Shown: positions 34,890-47,642, counted from the stretch's first letter. The stretch is 64,000 nucleotides of DNA from Cadophora sp. MPI-SDFR-AT-0126 (GCA_020747065.1 JAGMVK010000012.1:682001-746000); one strand, 5' to 3'. Numbers and translations: made by a program. The notes: generated from the sequence alone by a model not told the origin.

Positions 34890-35591
34890 TTACTGCTCGG
34901 TGTTGAAGTAGTTGAGGAGGATCGATCGCTCTTGAGACTCCTCACCCCAATCCTTGACGACAACGCAGGAGCAGTTGACGACCTTGCGTGCATTTCCCTC
35001 ACGGTCCAATACGCCTGCAGATACCCATTAGTCTTCCGCCGCATATTTCCTGCGCAAGAGTACTCACACAAACCAGCCCACTCGCCCAATTGCTTTCCGT
35101 CGGGAACCTTGATCAAGGGTATCTTGTGTTCGGAGCAAAGCGCAATGACCAACTTCTTGTATGCCTCCTCCTCGCAGGACTCGTTCTGGGATGACGAATC
35201 AGTATGCGGTTCACAGATTTACTGCGCAAAGCCTAGGGTACGCTGTTTGCAGCAATCTCCCAAACTTACCAAGACGCAAACGTGAGCTTGACGACGGTCA
35301 AGGGCCTTGGATGCCTCACGAAGACCACGGGCAAGTCCATCGTGCATGAGAGCAAGCTTCAAGACACCCTTGAGGGCGTCAAGAACTGACATCTGTCCCT
35401 TGGACGCGGCATCTCCAGAAACTTCAACCTCCTCGGCCTCGGGGACCTCTGCGACTGGGCTTTCTTCTCGATCACTCTGTGAAATATAATATTAGTTTGA
35501 AGCTCAGGAACCCGCACACGCGCGGAATGAATTCGGGGGCAATGTTTCCAAAAATTCCAGAGACATTGAACTAAGGCTCTCAACGTACCAT
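34890..35591 (-). CDS. RPS12: 40S ribosomal protein eS12
   Basis: eS12 is a small-subunit beak protein. Exons 35591-35589, 35476-35270, 35185-35068 and 35014-34890 encode 150 aa. The first coding exon is the ATG alone; a 112-nt intron follows. The body is the L7Ae-fold core: [59 protein letters not shown], and [15 protein letters not shown]. An acidic N-terminus ([10 protein letters not shown]) and the end [10 protein letters not shown] are typical of fungi. It is divergent from uS8, start codons about 560 bp apart, which suggests coordinated expression. Confidence 0.97.
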
Positions 35592-36151
35592 TTTGATTGT
35601 TCGTGAGTGACTTTCCTCAAAGATTTGTATTGAAAATTGAAGGTTGGATCGCGATCCGAGAATCTGTGGGCAGACGTACTCACAAGCGAGAGATCAATTT
35701 CGCCCTAGTGAAAAGCCGAGCTAGCGGCCGCACCCACACGAAAATCCGAAAACTCAACCACTAAACTTCTCGACTTCTCGACATTCCATTCCAACAACAA
35801 CTTCGACCATCACCAAACCGAGGTATGTATTCCCAGGAACAACATCCAAATGCTCCTTCATGATAGGCAGAGGGAGAAATCGACATCTACTCAACCTGCG
35901 ACCGGGAACTGAGCTGTTGAAGAGGGAAGATGGCCTGGATGCGCATGCACAAGCTGGACCTCACCTCAATGCGATGCGTCCATAGCACTTGAAAGATGTC
36001 GACACTACTCTTCTCTTTCGACGACGAGCTGAAGAACCCTCTTGTCAATCATGAGGGCACTCTCCATGCTTAGAGCCCATGAAGGCTAACATACAGCGTC
36101 CTGCAGATACCTCATTTCAAGTTTAAGATCTGAGAATCTCAATCCGTCAAA
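35592..36151. promoter_or_regulatory. Divergent ribosomal-protein promoter (eS12 / uS8)
   Basis: About 560 bp separates the two start codons. On the uS8 side a strong donor (gtatgt, from 35823) and possible acceptors at 36096, 36106 and 36121, with a ctaac branch-like sequence just before the first, suggest a 5' UTR intron. No factor-binding site could be named with confidence. Confidence 0.6.
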
Positions 36152-36786
36152 ATGGTCAGAACTTCAGTCCTTAACGATGCGCTCAATGCCATCAACAACG
36201 CCGAGAAGTCCGGAAAGCGACAAGTCTTGATCCGTCCTTCCTCCAAGGTCATCGTCAAGTTCCTCAGTGTCATGCAAAAGCACGGTACGTCCTCTCGATA
36301 GGGGTTTTCTTCTTAGCACATTCGGCATGATAACTAGATGACGGTCTCACAAACACTACGACCATAGTCCTTTAAGTTGCCGATATATCATCCTGCGAGG
36401 ATCTTACACGTTCTCTGATTTTTGTCCTGACGTTACACGTTTAATCTTTCGCTACATATACTGACATAGTCTTCAGGCTATATTGGCGAGTTTGAGGAGG
36501 TCGATGACCACCGCAATGGCAAGATTGTCATTCAATTGAACGGCCGGTAAGTTATACATTCTGAGAGTCACCGAATTGTTACTGACTTCAACAAAGCCTC
36601 AACAAGACCGGTGTTATCTCCCCAAGATACAACGTCCGTCTCGGTGAACTCGAGAAGTGGGTTGTCAAGCTTCTCCCATCGCGTCAATTTGGTTACATTG
36701 TCCTCACCACCTCTGCTGGTATCATGGATCACGAGGAGGCCCGTCGCAAGCACGTTGCCGGAAAGATCATTGGTTTCTTCTACTAG
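36152..36786 (+). CDS. RPS22: 40S ribosomal protein uS8 (S22/S15A)
   Basis: uS8 binds the central domain of 18S rRNA in the small subunit. Exons 36152-36284, 36477-36546 and 36597-36786 encode 130 aa, the usual length. The sequence is canonical throughout: [39 protein letters not shown], and [20 protein letters not shown], ending GKIIGFFY. Intron 1 (36285-36476, 192 nt) is longer than most introns here and contains several ctga and one catgataa motif, but I cannot support an embedded snoRNA. It is divergent from eS12. Confidence 0.98.
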
Positions 36787-38226
36787 AGGACGGTTGAGGG
36801 TCTGGACGGGGCGTTTTGGAGTACACTGAGCATGTAACTATCTTGAGCAAATACTTGGGTCTCTACCTATAGTGTCTTGCGGGCGATACCCAACTTCGTT
36901 TTCTTGCTTCATGCTCGATTCGATATCTTCTTTCTGAAGAGAGATAGCATACATCAAAAGTCAATTCACACTCATGTACCCGAAACTCTAGTGTTTCTTA
37001 CTGCATGATCATGTTTCTAGTCGCATCGCCATGCACTTAGTGATCCAGTGGAGTTGCATCTGGAAATTAGTGCTCACTCATTCCATACGAAGTCTCTGGA
37101 AGAGCAAAGCACGACCCGGCCGTCGCATCCAGGAACTTCGTTCCACCACCACGCCATCAAATGATCCTGTACACAAACACTGCATAAGCACCCCCTTCAC
37201 CAAGCTCTAGCAACTGCCCTCCAGTAACATCAACAAAAGAAAACATACCTTCAGCGTGCGTGAGTTCAGTGTCGGTTATTTGGGTTGGGGAGAGAGGATT
37301 TGAGATTTGTGTCTTAGGAGGAGGTGGTTAGCAGTTGAGTTGTCTAGGAGAAGGAGCCTAAGAGGCATTGTTTGTGGGCTCCGAGGAAGTCCATGTTACT
37401 GGTTTGGGCTGCTGTGGAGGTTCAGAGTAACGACTGTGGTGGATCCTGCTGTTACTGTCACTGGAGCGTCGATCTAGCCGAGTTACTTCCTACAGAAGTC
37501 CTCTTGAGGTACAGAATGTTAGCATGTGCCACGAAATTCCAGGCTGTGGATTGAACTGACAATGCTACTACATCAAAAGAGCCAAGATTCAGAGCAGGCA
37601 CAGATAATGGTGGCAGCTCTTGGAGCTGACAAGTTGAGATCTTCGCTCTTTTAAACCTTCATCCAATCTGCATCGTCTGTTCACAAATTTTTGAGATATG
37701 CGGCGGGAGTGAAGAAACGGATTAGGACCTTGTACTGCTCGACTTGACATCCTACTTGATTCTTCATGCCACAACAGAAATCTGTTTATTGCCATTTATC
37801 AAACTCAAATTCCGCTCTGTCGCACACGAGCAATTGAAAGGGGCTCGGTTCTGTTGTGCTGAGGCACAGGATAATTCCCAGAACAGATTGGCGACCCAAT
37901 TAAAACGATTCATGTTCCTGGCTCGTGCATTATCGATGACAATGCTTGGCATGTTTATAAAAATAATTTCTTGACGCGTTGGCCTCCACAATCCCATACC
38001 AAAGAAAGCTTGTGGCGGTGGATCTTCAACACTAATTCGTCATCGAACCCTATCTAGAAGCAAATGGAAAACCTGAAACTGTCGTAAACAAGATTCTTTA
38101 AGCTACCAAAGCTTCCATTAGATGTCTTCAGATCGAATGTTATGCACACCATCAGCGACACTGGTGGTTGAAAGTGGCCGATTCAGTTCCTTCCCTTCAC
38201 CTCCATAATCTTCGAAAGTCAACAAC
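36787..38226. other. Intergenic, no recognised gene
   Basis: About 1.4 kb between uS8 and the GT90 gene. Short frames only (the longest about 76 codons at 37744-37974) with no recognisable motif. Confidence 0.5.
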
Positions 38227-40155
38227 ATGAAAGATCACGGCCAGCGCAGACGTTCATCCTCGAACTTCAATTCGCCCCAACAACAACGGCGAATTCGTCT
38301 CAGTCCCAGCAGCAATCCATTCGTCGAAGACGATGAGGAGTCCAAAGTCCCCTCTCTCAACACGATTTTCCTAAGAACGAAGAGGAAAATGCGCTCCCGA
38401 CAGACCCTACTGCTCCTCGCCCTCCTCACCTTCACAGTACTCACAGTCCTCTATCTGCGCACTCCGTATATCGCTCTCAGGACACCTCTTGGGAATGATG
38501 GGTTATCTATGAAGCCAATCCAAGAGCTTTCCAATGCTCTAGATGGCAAGGAGGCAGGACCGCAGAGACCACCGCAACTGACCAACATCCACCCAATCCA
38601 GCAGCTCATCAAAAGCGCTGAGGAGGATTTTGGGAAGATTGTAGAGAGGCAGTCAAAGACACTGGCAGAAGCAGTCAAGGAATACAGGCGGCGATATGGC
38701 ATCCCTCCACCACCGAATTTCGACAAATGGTACGAATTTGCGAAGTCCAAGAATGTGCAATTAATTGACGAATACGACTCCATACATGACACTCTCACGC
38801 CGTTCTGGGGTTTAAAGCCAAAGACTATTCGCAATCGAGCAAGGGAATCGTTGGGGTACGACGCAAACAATCTGCTGGGGGTGTTGATTAGAAAGGGCGA
38901 AATCAAGAAACTGGATGGAGGTATCCCATGGGCTATGGAGGCTACAAGAGGAATGGTGGAGAAGTTCACAAAATACCTGCCAGACATGGACCTCGCCTTC
39001 AATATTCACGATGAACCCCGAGTTGTGGTTCCGTACGATGATCTGGCTAGGCTGGTACGGACTGCTAAGGATGTGAATATGCCAGCAGCTAATGCTGTTA
39101 TCAAATCTAGGAACTCTTGGTCTCAAAGACCAGGAGACCTTTCTGATGGAACGCGATTCGAGGATCTCAAGTTAACTCGATTCAATGTCATTCCGCACCA
39201 AGCAACATGGACACACTCTCGGATGTCCTGCCCACCAGACAGCCCTGCAAGATATTTGGAGGATGGTCTAATGGAGGACAATGTTGACAGTTACGCTGTT
39301 GGCGAACTGGGCTTCATCTATAACAAGACTGCTTTCTCGGACATCTGCCAATCTCCTTCATTCTCAGAGACATATGGCTTCTTCGACAGACCGAACGCTT
39401 TCAATGTCGCCCATGACCTCTTTCCTGTTTTCTCGGCATCCAAACCCTCGTCCTATTCCGATATTCTTTACCCTTCTCCCTGGTACTGGGCTGGAAAGGT
39501 CACGTATGACGATACCTCCGACATGGAGTGGGCCCAGAAGGAAGGTCAGCTCTATTGGAGGGGCTCCACGAACGGAGGCTTCAGTCGCGACGGTGGCTGG
39601 AGACGCCAGCATCGTCAACATGTAGTGAGGAAGATGAATGCTGGCGACCAAGCTAAAATCATGACCAATAGCGGTGAAGGAGAAGCAGAAGAATGGAAGG
39701 TCAGAGATGTCTCTCGTAGCGACTTCAAGGATATTTTCAACGTCCACTTCACACACGTCGATCAGTGCGATCCAGGCGACTGCAAAGCGCAGGAGCAATT
39801 CTTTGATATCAAGGAGCCAACTGAACAGACAGACGCATGGAAGTACAAATACCTCCTCGATATTGACGGCAATGCTTTCAGTGGCCGTTTCTATGCGTTC
39901 TTGAAAAGCAAGAGTTTGGTGTTCAAGCTAGCTGTCTTCAGAGAGTGGCATGAAGAGTGGTTGAAGCCTTGGGTGCACTACATACCCCTGAGCTTGAGAG
40001 GTGACGAGTGGGTTGAGGCTGTGAGATGGTTCGCTGGTGAGCCATCCGGGAAGCAAGAAGCAGAACATATTGCGATGCAGGGTAGAGAATGGGCAAACAA
40101 GGTGCTCAGAAACGAAGATTTGGAGGTGTGGTTTTTTAGGTTGCTACTGGAGTAG
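38227..40155 (+). CDS. GT90 (CAP10-domain) glycosyltransferase, type II membrane protein
   Basis: A single exon of 642 aa. GT90/CAP10 enzymes transfer xylose or related sugars in the secretory pathway; CAP10 is known from Cryptococcus capsule synthesis. A basic cytoplasmic N-terminus (about 56 aa) precedes one membrane anchor (QTLLLLALLTFTVLTVLYL, about residues 59-77), then a stem and lumenal catalytic region. The CAP10 core is visible: KEGQLYWRGSTNGGFSRDGG, WRRQHRQHVV, KYLLDIDGNAFSGRFYAFLK, and SLVFKLAVFREWHEEWLKPW followed by HYIPLSLRGDEW. The order matches the family. Acceptor and linkage cannot be told from sequence. Likely Golgi. The gene stands alone with intergenic DNA on both sides. 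Confidence 0.9.
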   Translation: MKDHGQRRRSSSNFNSPQQQRRIRLSPSSNPFVEDDEESKVPSLNTIFLRTKRKMRSRQTLLLLALLTFTVLTVLYLRTPYIALRTPLGNDGLSMKPIQELSNALDGKEAGPQRPPQLTNIHPIQQLIKSAEEDFGKIVERQSKTLAEAVKEYRRRYGIPPPPNFDKWYEFAKSKNVQLIDEYDSIHDTLTPFWGLKPKTIRNRARESLGYDANNLLGVLIRKGEIKKLDGGIPWAMEATRGMVEKFTKYLPDMDLAFNIHDEPRVVVPYDDLARLVRTAKDVNMPAANAVIKSRNSWSQRPGDLSDGTRFEDLKLTRFNVIPHQATWTHSRMSCPPDSPARYLEDGLMEDNVDSYAVGELGFIYNKTAFSDICQSPSFSETYGFFDRPNAFNVAHDLFPVFSASKPSSYSDILYPSPWYWAGKVTYDDTSDMEWAQKEGQLYWRGSTNGGFSRDGGWRRQHRQHVVRKMNAGDQAKIMTNSGEGEAEEWKVRDVSRSDFKDIFNVHFTHVDQCDPGDCKAQEQFFDIKEPTEQTDAWKYKYLLDIDGNAFSGRFYAFLKSKSLVFKLAVFREWHEEWLKPWVHYIPLSLRGDEWVEAVRWFAGEPSGKQEAEHIAMQGREWANKVLRNEDLEVWFFRLLLE

Positions 40156-42532
40156 GTTCTTGTCCTTGAAAAATGCTTGACATGCAAGGAAGTTCAACAC
40201 TGACTCGAAAACAGGTACGCCAGATTAGTAGATGATGACCGAGAAATCATCGGTTACACAGGTTCTTGAACCGAACTGTATACTTTGAACGACAAATATG
40301 ACAGTACGAGTGTACATATGACGACGGGCTCCAAGCTTTTCGAGTAAGTGTGAATAGTTGATGGAGCGCTTCTAGGACGAATGAACGAATGGAGGAGCGA
40401 GCACGGAAGTATCGCTCTCTGTATGAGACAAACGAACGGACATGGCATAGATCTAGATATGGACGGAGACATCGGAGTTACGGTGCATTGTCGAGCTAAG
40501 ACCAGTCGACTGGAGCAGACTGGCTTGACCTGTAATTATGTATGTATAATGCCCAAATATACCCATTTCACGCGCTTCTTCATCGAAATTCTCTACCACG
40601 GCCATGACAGCGTTCATATGCCATCGCCGCACCGTGGTTGGAGGCACACTGGCTGAATGCTATTATAACCGATTCACATTCCCCAAGCCCACACCTCTAC
40701 CGTGGGCCGTCATCCTACAATAACGACATTTCGTAGAGGCTAGATTGAACGATTTCAGCCTACAAGTATGCTTTGACCTAGAACGGTTGCCTTTACGCAG
40801 CCTCGCTAGATAATAGGGCGTGATGAAGTCACGACTTCATTTTCATCTCGAGTCTCACAAACAGCCTAATCCTCCTTGACTGGCGATTGGCAGCCCTGTC
40901 AGCGTTATTTTCAAGCCGTCAAAGGCATTTCCCCCCGCCCTGGCCATTTTCTATGACCTTGCCACGATCTGATCTCATGTCGAGCAACTCGGTTTTGAGC
41001 TCAAAATGGTTACTATGAAACTCGATGCTGTGCCTATGGCGGACCCTCCCGGCTCTTCACAGTGTGGCGGAGTATGGTAATGAGTCCATTGTCAACATTT
41101 TCCTCGTGATAGTTGAGGGCAAGAAAATGAGGACTAACAAAGAGAAACTTAAAGCCTCTACACATGGCTATAAGAAGTAGACGCGTATCTGCGGTCGGAT
41201 GTCCGTGACTTCGAGGGGAATATGGAACCGTAGTCAATCCCTTCTTAATTTGTTCTTTCATTTGTTCGGCATAGCTGTTGTCCCCGTATTTCTGGTCATG
41301 ACCCATATCATATTTGTCATTTACCCTACACTTGACCTTGTTTCATCATTTTATCCAACTTATCGGTACGATCACTCCTACAGCAACATGCTCTTTGGCA
41401 CCTCGAAGAGAATGTCTTTCTCACCGGTTGTTCTGACATCGCCAAAACTGAAAAAGTGGCTAAAAAAAAGTACAAAAAACATACAACAGCGGGAATTCGC
41501 TAGTGGTCACCCACCTAACTACTAATCCGCCGATCTGAAGCTTGAGGATGGCAGAGCGGACGGGATGCCCTTTTCTCTTCAGTCTATGGTCGTATGTGAC
41601 GGCCATCGTGTTATTTTGGTATATATTGAGTGCTGTGGCGGGAAGTTAGTAGTAGGTGAGGTTGGTAAAGTGAGGTGACAGGCGATTGAGATGAAAATGT
41701 GATGTTGGTCCTAGACGTGTCGCCATATGCGCCCAGCAGTAATTGCTCCAATCCAGCCTGAGAATTCTCAACATTTTCTTGTCGTTGGAATCTTGGTGAC
41801 CTAATGGAAGTGTTGCTTTGAATCGTCGGATTAATGGGGCATCGTGTGTCGGTCAAATCGGGGAGAAACTTCATGAAAAATATGACAAGATGGAGAACGT
41901 ACAATTAGGGATAGTAGATCATCCCTTATACTTTAACTGAAGTTGTAGAATGCGTCCGCTACGAAAATTTCTAGAAACGCATATCGAAATGTCTGATTCA
42001 TGACATGACTCGGGCCAACTATTACTCTGATACTTGGCCCAAACCCCATCATCGATCTTTGATTGAGAAACATAGATTCTGATCTTATGACCTAATTAGG
42101 CAAGCATCGAAAGACAGACAGAGAGAGAGAGAACGGGACAAAAGGATGGCGGTAGTTTCGAGGCGGGGGGAAGGACGGCGTGGCGACGCTGGTCCAGATG
42201 AATGATGGGGAAAGGGAGATTCGTAGGGCGGTAGGTTTCAAGGGATATGGAGAGTTGGAGAAGGAAATTACGAGGGTGGTGAGATGGCCCAGCTTTGAGA
42301 GGTGTAAAGGCGATTCAATTAGGCATTCTCGTCTGTGACTGCCGGGACTCTATCAACAAACAAACAAAGGACTGGATCATTTTTGAGAAGATATGGAATT
42401 CATGAGCTTGACTCTTTCAAGCTAACGCGGTTCGAAATAAGTCATTATATCACAGTCTGTTCCCGTCTCAACGACCCTGCTTCGTAAAGTGGCTGGAGTC
42501 CCTCCCCATATCAAAACAAAGCACTTGCTTAA
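40156..42532. other. Intergenic, no recognised gene
   Basis: About 2.4 kb. Opposed frames at 41034-41306 (minus, 90 codons) and 41199-41525 (plus, 108 codons) overlap; neither resembles a known family. A GA-rich run (gacagacagagagag type) lies near 42113-42133. The catalase 3' flank is at the right end. Confidence 0.5.
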
Positions 42533-44118
42533 TTAAATCCTTGGCTGAGCCGACCCGGCAGCCTGGCTCCCCCCAGCCGGTGCTAACTTCTCAGTCTCCT
42601 CCTCGATCCTCCTCCCAAGCACCTCATCCACTCTCCCAAACATCTCATAAGTCCTCTTTCTCGTATCCTTTTTCGCAGCACTCAAATGACCCGCCACATT
42701 ACCAACAAAATTATCCTGCTGCCCTTCCTGTCTGCCAAGGACATCCCATAGTCCTTTCGCTTGCACGTAGTCTTCGGCCGTGACTTCCGAGAGGAAGGAC
42801 ACGGCTTTGCCGGCCCACTGCTCATGTTCGTTGGTCGGTTTTACGTGTTTGTAGGTGATGCCACGGTAAGATGAGGGGTAGTTCGGGTTAGCCCCGTAGT
42901 TGCCGTTTACTGCCATGGAGCCATCACGCTGGTAAGGGTTGAACGCTCGGAGGGGAGCATTGACTGGAATCTGTTGATAATTGACACCAAGGCGGTGGCG
43001 CTGCGTGTCAGGGTATGAAAAGAGGCGGGATTGCAACACAGGATCAGCGCTGGGTTCAACGCCAGGAACAATATGAGAAGGGGAGAATGCAACTTGTTCG
43101 ATTTCTGCGAAGTAGTTCTCAACGTTCTTGTTAAGAGTGAATTTGCCGAATGGGCGGAGGGGGACATCTTTCTGGGGCCAGACTTTCGTCAGGTCGAAGA
43201 TGTTCCAGCGGAATTTCTCGGCCTGTTCTGGAGAGAGGACTTGGACGTAGGCGGACCAGCTGGGGAAGTCGCCATTTTGGATGGAGTCGAAAAGGTCCTG
43301 GGTGTTCCAGTCTGGGTTCTCGGATGCCATCTTTCCGGCTTCTGCGTTGGTGAAAGTCTTGATTCCTTGGTCTGTCTTGAGGTGGATTTGCACGTAGTTG
43401 AATGTCCCGTCGGGTTTCGTCCATTTGAATGTGTGTCCTGAATATCCATTCATGTGTCTGTAGGAATACGGAGTTCCGCGATCGCTGAAGAGTGTCATGA
43501 CCTGGTGGATCGATTCTTGATGTGTAGATAGGTAGTCCCAGAACATTGTAGCATCCTTCAAATTTGTTTGAGGGTTCCTCTTCTGTGTATGAATGAAGAG
43601 CGGGAAGTTCACAGGGTCGCGAATGAAGAAGACGGGAGTATTGTTATATACCCAATCCCAATTTCCTTCTTCCGTATAGAACTTTATGGAGAAACCTCGA
43701 GGATCTCGTGCCGTATCTGGGGAACCCTTCTCACCTCCCACGGTAGAAAACCTTGATATACAAGCTGTCTTCTTGCCCACTGTCTTGAGCATATCGATGG
43801 AGGTAATGTCACTGATATCGTGCGTAACAACGAATTCTAGAGGAGAATATCAACACTTGCGTTGTCTTTCATGTGAAGCTTGAACAACATACCTCCATAA
43901 GCTCCAGCTCCTTTTGCATGCACAACCCGCTCTGGAATACGCTCTCGATCGAAATGAGCAAGCATATCGATCATGTGAAAATCTTGTAGCAAAAGGGGGC
44001 CGTTATTGCCGACTCTCTGGAAGGCCTCCGGGCTGTCGATGGGGCAGCCATTGGAAGTTGTGTAGACCGGCTTCTCGTTGTACTTGAACGTAGATGCGGG
44101 CTTATCGTCGGCGACCAT
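42533..44118 (-). CDS. Small-subunit haem catalase
   Basis: Catalase dismutates hydrogen peroxide. Exons 44118-43893 and 43836-42533 encode 509 aa, the small-subunit (clade 3) size. Visible hallmarks are the catalytic His in [14 protein letters not shown], the region [19 protein letters not shown] with following [10 protein letters not shown], and the proximal haem ligand Tyr in [15 protein letters not shown]. There is no signal peptide. The C-terminus ends AQPRI, which is not a standard PTS1 tripeptide, so cytosolic location or an internal peroxisomal signal is possible. The intron lies inside the YGEF codon run, and phases close. Confidence 0.97.
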
Positions 44119-45938
44119 GATTGCTGTTGATGTTATGTACTTGGCAACTGTGGATCTTGAAGTGCTATTTTGTTCTGTTATGTGAGGAGTACTGAAGCCG
44201 GTTCTGTAGTTTTACCAGACTGAAATCTGGTTCAAGAAGAGGGAAATAACTTCGAACACCGAGGTATGCGAGGAGCTTATGTAGCTTTATCGAGAGGGGC
44301 GATTGAGTAGGTAATGCAGGTGCCAATTGGAGTGGGGTGGTTACAATTGCATCATTTTTCAATCGAGATGAGCTTTGGTGATCTTCGCAGTCTAGAAGCT
44401 ATGTTGTTTCCAAGCAAGGGTTTTGACAGAAAGGCAATGATCCGGATTCGTCCCTTGCCTACTAATCAGTGCAGCTGGGATATTGAAGAGTTTAGGGATT
44501 TGAGCTGTCAGACTTGCATTAAATATTCCTCACTCGAGTTTAGTATTTATGGTATTATTATGTTTATCTTCGACAAACTGTGCATTTACCACTGGGCTGT
44601 TAACAGCACTAACTTTTTTATGACGCAATTCCCGAGTAGCTGCATAATGTGTCAGGGATCCCTGTTATCAAACTCTTTCCTCCACATTTTCTACAATCAT
44701 TTGAACGCCACATTTCCTTATCGGTGCCAAGCATCATTGAAGCTTGAAGTGTAATCTTCAATAAACTTATTTTGACTTCTTTTCTTCGGGGGTCCGTGGC
44801 AGACATTATTATATCATAAACTTCCCCATACTGTTTTGACATTATTTGATCGAATTTGAGTAAGCTGCAAGTAAATCGAACACCGGGTTAGTAAACATTT
44901 ACTGGAGGGCCAGAGGGCCAATCGTCGAATGAAATGTTCTACGGGAGGCATTCCGGATGAAGAATTTTGCAAGCATATGACGATGTTGAGTAAGCTCGTT
45001 TGCATCAGCAAGTGTGTATCTTCTTTGATATCCAGGTCTGGTCGGGTAGAATAAATATGCAGGCAAGCTTTAAGCGAGGCTTGATTCGTTCTTGAGTTCG
45101 CGGGATTTGGTATGAAATATGATGGAAGAAGTTGACGGGGTTTGGCAGCTGAACTCGAAAGCGTGATGTACCGAGAGTGATTAGTCGAGGACTTTTCTGA
45201 TTTGTGCGGGTGAGAGGAAGTGGTTCGTCCTATAGAATGCCTATAAATAGGTCTGTCAAAATGAGAAACAATTACGAATGCCTTACTGCTTGGCTGTCTA
45301 ATATCGAAACACAATATACGTATCCGGACAATTTAAATAGACTCCAACTTTTGCCTTCCTCTCTTCGATTACTTAGTGAAGAAGTACGACACAACAAGCA
45401 TGTTCCGATTCCGAAAGGGCCGTGTAAGACGGATTTTCTTACGCTTGCGTCTCATAGCCTGAAAGTATGTGAAGAGCAGAGGGCGAACGTAACCTTTCGG
45501 GTTACATTCAAATAGGCTTCCACGTGGATTAACAATCCCTCACATGGTGAGACATCCCCCGTGGAATGATGGGATTTAGACCGAGGGATTTGTAAGTACG
45601 AGAAAAATGATGACAATTCCGAGACCCCGAGGACTCCAGAAGCGGCATAAACACATCACCCCAATACTCCAATAAATGAGAGGAAGAAAACAAATTCTAA
45701 ATGCCCAATCCTGGCTAATGCAGCTTGCGTATCGTATCATTCTTCATCTCCTGCAGGCTCACCAACTCCTCCCGTGCCCATCAGTCACAAACTCCAAAGA
45801 GCCGCTGCACAAAACCGCCTCGAAAAGCCAAAGTGATGACCCGGCCTACTCTCCTATGATATTTTCTTGTACTCCAGATTATGACCCTCGGTGGTGGTAC
45901 AAGCTGGTCGACCAAACGTTCTCCTGGCGTCTCCTCTT
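44119..45938. other. Intergenic, no recognised gene
   Basis: About 1.8 kb, containing the catalase promoter on the left and the ARL1 3' flank on the right. Frames at 44314-44754 and 44814-45314 are open but show nothing recognisable. Confidence 0.5.
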
Positions 45939-46727
45939 CTACGAGTCCTGTTGTACCGTTTGCTACAACGCAAAAGTCAGCTTTGAATTTTGAAGTATGC
46001 GGATCGATTTGCGAATTAGGAAGAACTTACCACAAGCCAATCCATTCCCTCATCAACACCACTTCCGTCCACCGCACTACAAGCCACGATACTCCAATTC
46101 CGATCCCTCAACTCTCCCAGTTTCAAAGCCTCACTTATCTCCCCCGCTCCCTTCGCCCCTGGTTGATCCTGCTTGTTCGCAAATACCAACAACGCAGCAT
46201 CCTTCAATTCGTCCTCGTTCAACATCGCTGCTAACTCTTCTGAAGCGGTCCCCAGCCGGTCGATATCTGTTGAGTCGATCACGAATATCACAGCTGCTGT
46301 ATTGGCATAGTAACATCTCCAGTAGGGTCGTATCGACGTTTGACCACCGAGATCCTGGAGGACTGGTAAGTAGATGTTCCGAGGGGAGGCGAAAGGGGGC
46401 AATTTACCCAAACATTGAAATTTAGGTTCTTGTATGTCACCGACTCAACGTTGAATCCTATTGTAGGTATCGTAGTAACCACTTCTCCAATCTAATCATC
46501 CACCATTAGCATTAGTGTGAGAAGATCTGTGAAGGCTGCAATATACCTTCAGCCTGTATAAGAGGGTTGTCTTTCCAGCATTGTCCTAAAATAGCCATCA
46601 AGATCAGTAAACGCCCAAAATGTCCATAATTTGAAATGGGAATCTGCCATACCAGTCCTAGAATCAATATCCTGATCTCCTTCTTTGACCACAGCATCCC
46701 CGATAACCACGATACACTGGCACCCAT
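45939..46727 (-). CDS. ARL1: ARF-like small GTPase ARL1
   Basis: Arl1 recruits golgins and other effectors to the trans-Golgi. Exons 46727-46653, 46585-46547, 46491-46408, 46354-46031 and 45962-45939 encode 181 aa, all phase 0. Gly2 in MGASVSWL is the myristoylation site. G-motifs are present: [15 protein letters not shown] (P-loop), [12 protein letters not shown] (switch 1), [16 protein letters not shown] (switch 2), NKQD, and [17 protein letters not shown]. The end WLVQTVQQDS lies on its own 24-nt last exon. Similarity is closer to Arl1 than to Arf1 ([16 protein letters not shown]). It is divergent from eL39. Confidence 0.96.
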
Positions 46728-47158
46728 CTTGAACTGTGTCCTCTCTGCCACCAAATATCCGCTTCCTCTGTTCGCGTTGTTTGTATTCGAGTCGCTCGCT
46801 TCACTTTTCGTAGAATCTCACTTCAACAAAGGCAGGATATCGTCGCTGGATATTTGTGGTGAAAGGATGGTGAAATTTAGATCTTGAGTCTCTGAAACCA
46901 AAGGCTTGCTTTCTTGCATTTCCAATACCGCCGCCAGCAGTCATTTGCCAGCCTCACTGCCCGAGCTTCAGCGCTAGTCTCAAGGTCTTAGCCAGAAACA
47001 GCAGCCGCTGACTAAGACAGGGCCCGCTTGCAGAGTGGATCTGCTCGGAGTCATGTGATGTATAAGCGAGAGAAATTCCACACCCGATATTCGGAAAATT
47101 GAACCTCGATACAACGTCCTCTTGCAAGCCAAACCTCGACACCCACGACACCGTCAAG
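46728..47158. promoter_or_regulatory. Divergent promoter region, ARL1 and eL39
   Basis: About 430 bp between the ATGs of ARL1 (minus) and eL39 (plus). Both promoters must lie here; no named element was identified. Confidence 0.5.
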
Positions 47159-47642
47159 ATGCCGGTACGTTTTACCCTCCTGGATGAATACCTCGATCAA
47201 TCTGCTGTATACGCTGGATCTAGCAATGGAACTTGCGCTGTGCGATCGCCTCTGTTGATGGAATGAGGGACGACTTGTGGCGGGACTTTGGGAAACAGAT
47301 TTCATGGACAGATGCTGATGATGATGTATTTGCAGAGCCACAAGACCTTCCGCACGAAGATGAAGCTCGCCAGAGCTCAGAAGCAGAACAGACCTATCCC
47401 ACAATGGATCCGTCTACGCACTGGTAACACCATCCGGTACGCATACCTTGGACCCCGCCCTCATTGTGTATTTTCTCGATCGCTCTGCTGGATATCCTGG
47501 ACGTTTTGGCAGGATACATATCTAGACAGTAGAGCAGGGAAAATCAGGAATCCAATGGTTCGAAATGGAATGGCAGCTAACGAGCATGAATAGATACAAC
47601 GCAAAGCGGAGACATTGGAGAAAGACGCGCATCGGTATCTGA
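47159..47642 (+). CDS. RPL39: 60S ribosomal protein eL39
   Basis: eL39 is a very small, basic protein lining the large-subunit exit tunnel. Exons 47159-47164 (ATGCCG only), 47336-47436 and 47594-47642 encode 51 aa, the invariant family length. The sequence is the expected [51 protein letters not shown]. Two introns (171 and 157 nt) exceed the coding length. The coding exons are too short for ordinary ORF scans. It is divergent from ARL1. Confidence 0.98.

Noticed and set aside
36285..36476. Possible C/D-box snoRNA in uS8 intron 1 (catgataa and several ctga motifs)
   Set aside because: The boxes are imperfect and no terminal stem pairs them convincingly.
41034..41525. Overlapping open frames on opposite strands
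   Set aside because: Both cannot be coding, neither resembles a known family, and no signal or motif favours one.
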